A stretch of 14,864 nt of DNA from Chlamydiae bacterium RIFCSPHIGHO2_12_FULL_49_9. Lineage in GTDB: Bacteria; Chlamydiota; Chlamydiia; Chlamydiales; SM23-39. The stretch's first letter is position 1. The number at the start of each line of letters is the position of its first letter. Where the stretch lies: assembly GCA_001794935.1 (NCBI GenBank), contig MGLY01000066.1, positions 1-14,864 of the forward strand, written 5' to 3'. This document shows, one piece after another, positions 14,156-14,864 of this stretch. The notes beneath the pieces were generated by a model. It was not told where the DNA came from. It did not search any database and saw nothing but the letters and a program-made list of their open reading frames with translations. The translations under genes and the position numbers were made by a program.

Positions 14156-14864
14156 CTTTTTTAATTGCAGTCTTTCTTTTTTTGCCTTTTATACCAGTTT
14201 GGCCCGCCTCAATCGGGAATCCATTTTCTCCTGGCGTTCTTGAAGAAGGTTTTCTTATAAGCGACCGCTCTTTTTCAAATATCCAATTGGTTTACACAGG
14301 CGATTATTTAAATCAAAAAAGGCTGAGGCCTTGCTGGCAATCTGCCGCTCTATCAATAAAGAGGGCGGCAATAGATGGAATTTCTCAAACTGCGGCCATC
14401 GTTTGGAGCATTAGAGAGAGGTTCAATGTGCAGCTTGATTTCGGCGCTGCTCGCTTCGGCTGGGGATGGAATCAGCCAGGCATGAGGATTGAAGGGCGGT
14501 CCAATACGGGGTTCTTATGCAGCGGAAGCGGGAAACTTTTTATTTTTTCTGTTGAAGATACGTCTTTATCGATCGTCGGTCAAATTGGAAGCTGGGGCAA
14601 TAGGGGTGGATGGGTCTCGGTCAATGGTATCCCTTCAGAGGTTCGCCCTAAACTTGAGCTGTATTATTGGCAGGCGGGCGCTGCTGTAACCCAAAAGATC
14701 GGACTGTTTGTCCCCTATCTTGGCTGTCTGGTCAACCAGACGACATTCAAGGCGGATCATTTAACTAGCGGGGCTGCAAGGCTTCATTCTCAGATTGTAG
14801 TCGGGCCTTTTGGTGGATGCTCGCTGTCGACCGGATCAAGATTTTTTCTCAATATTGAGTGGCG
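14149..14864 (+). CDS. Second MOMP-like outer membrane protein, partial at right edge, unusual start
   Basis: An open frame with no stop runs to the window end. It encodes a hydrophobic signal-like segment (LTFLIAVFLFLPFIPVWPA), then SIGNPFSPGVLEEGF, the same signature as the preceding MOMP-like protein, and later VYTGDYLN, YYWQAGAAVTQKIGLFVPYLGC and a closing FFLNIEWR that aligns with LNIEGRLIDE of its neighbour. Only about 15 C-terminal residues should be missing. The frame has no ATG, GTG or TTG before the signal segment after the TGA at 14116. The likeliest start is ATT 14149 (GGAG 7 bases upstream) or CTG 14152, inside the end of the first gene. Alternatively the true N-terminus comes from another frame through a frameshift. 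Tandem duplication of porin genes is inferred from shared motifs. Confidence 0.75.
   Translation, partial: MLTFLIAVFLFLPFIPVWPASIGNPFSPGVLEEGFLISDRSFSNIQLVYTGDYLNQKRLRPCWQSAALSIKRAAIDGISQTAAIVWSIRERFNVQLDFGAARFGWGWNQPGMRIEGRSNTGFLCSGSGKLFIFSVEDTSLSIVGQIGSWGNRGGWVSVNGIPSEVRPKLELYYWQAGAAVTQKIGLFVPYLGCLVNQTTFKADHLTSGAARLHSQIVVGPFGGCSLSTGSRFFLNIEW

Noticed and set aside
14115..14230. ATG AAG AAG at 14115 as the direct start of the second MOMP-like protein
   Set aside because: It is out of frame with the signal core and the GNP motif; it would need a frameshift, so it is kept only as an alternative.
1..14864. CRISPR arrays, insertion sequences, phage or toxin-antitoxin genes
   Set aside because: No regularly spaced repeats, transposase motifs, terminal inverted repeats or recognisable toxin-antitoxin pair were seen; the genes are almost all conserved core functions.

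Overview
The window reads as chromosome from a member of the Chlamydiae, most likely an environmental (Chlamydia-like) family rather than Chlamydia itself. Three things point there. First, a divergent locus holds thrS, a ParA ATPase and a homologue of the chlamydial plasmid protein pGP6-D, an order I recall from Chlamydia chromosomes. Second, two tandem outer-membrane proteins carry hallmarks of the major outer membrane protein (MOMP): a VGNPA-type motif after the signal peptide and an RLIDE...FRF C-terminus. Third, ispA sits next to a GlmU-like acyltransferase lacking a pyrophosphorylase domain. GC content looks to be in the mid-40s. That, a eukaryote-type adenylosuccinate lyase and several MOMP paralogues would suit a Waddlia- or Criblamydia-like lineage, but the family assignment is a guess.

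Layout. Bases 1-1564 (minus strand): ispA, running off the left edge, with the GlmU-like gene upstream of it. Bases 1565-1812: a non-coding stretch with an AT-rich core and a cluster of DnaA-box-like 9-mers, a candidate replication origin. Bases 1813-3258: an RNA uracil-5-methyltransferase (+) convergent with tRNA-Pro(GGG) and a 95-residue protein (-), the two ends overlapping the tRNA. Bases 3369-8347 (+): ung, an MFS exporter, a 72-residue acidic protein, a membrane fusion protein, an Rsm22/METTL17-like methyltransferase and dapA, tightly packed. Bases 8325-13200 (-): thrS > parA > pGP6-D-like > purB, an operon by spacing. Bases 13364-14864 (+): two MOMP-like genes that overlap, the second cut by the right edge.

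How it works together. Most genes are housekeeping: isoprenoid precursors, lysine/diaminopimelate synthesis, purine nucleotides, threonyl-tRNA charging, uracil removal from DNA, and RNA methylation. Accessory functions are the MFS plus membrane-fusion exporter cassette, the plasmid-like ParA/pGP6-D pair and the porin-like surface proteins. Across the window the top strand changes from C-rich (left of about 2.75 kb) to G-rich (right of about 3.4 kb) regardless of gene direction. Together with the box cluster at 1.6-1.82 kb, this suggests the chromosomal origin lies inside the window. No insertion sequences, CRISPR arrays or phage genes were seen.
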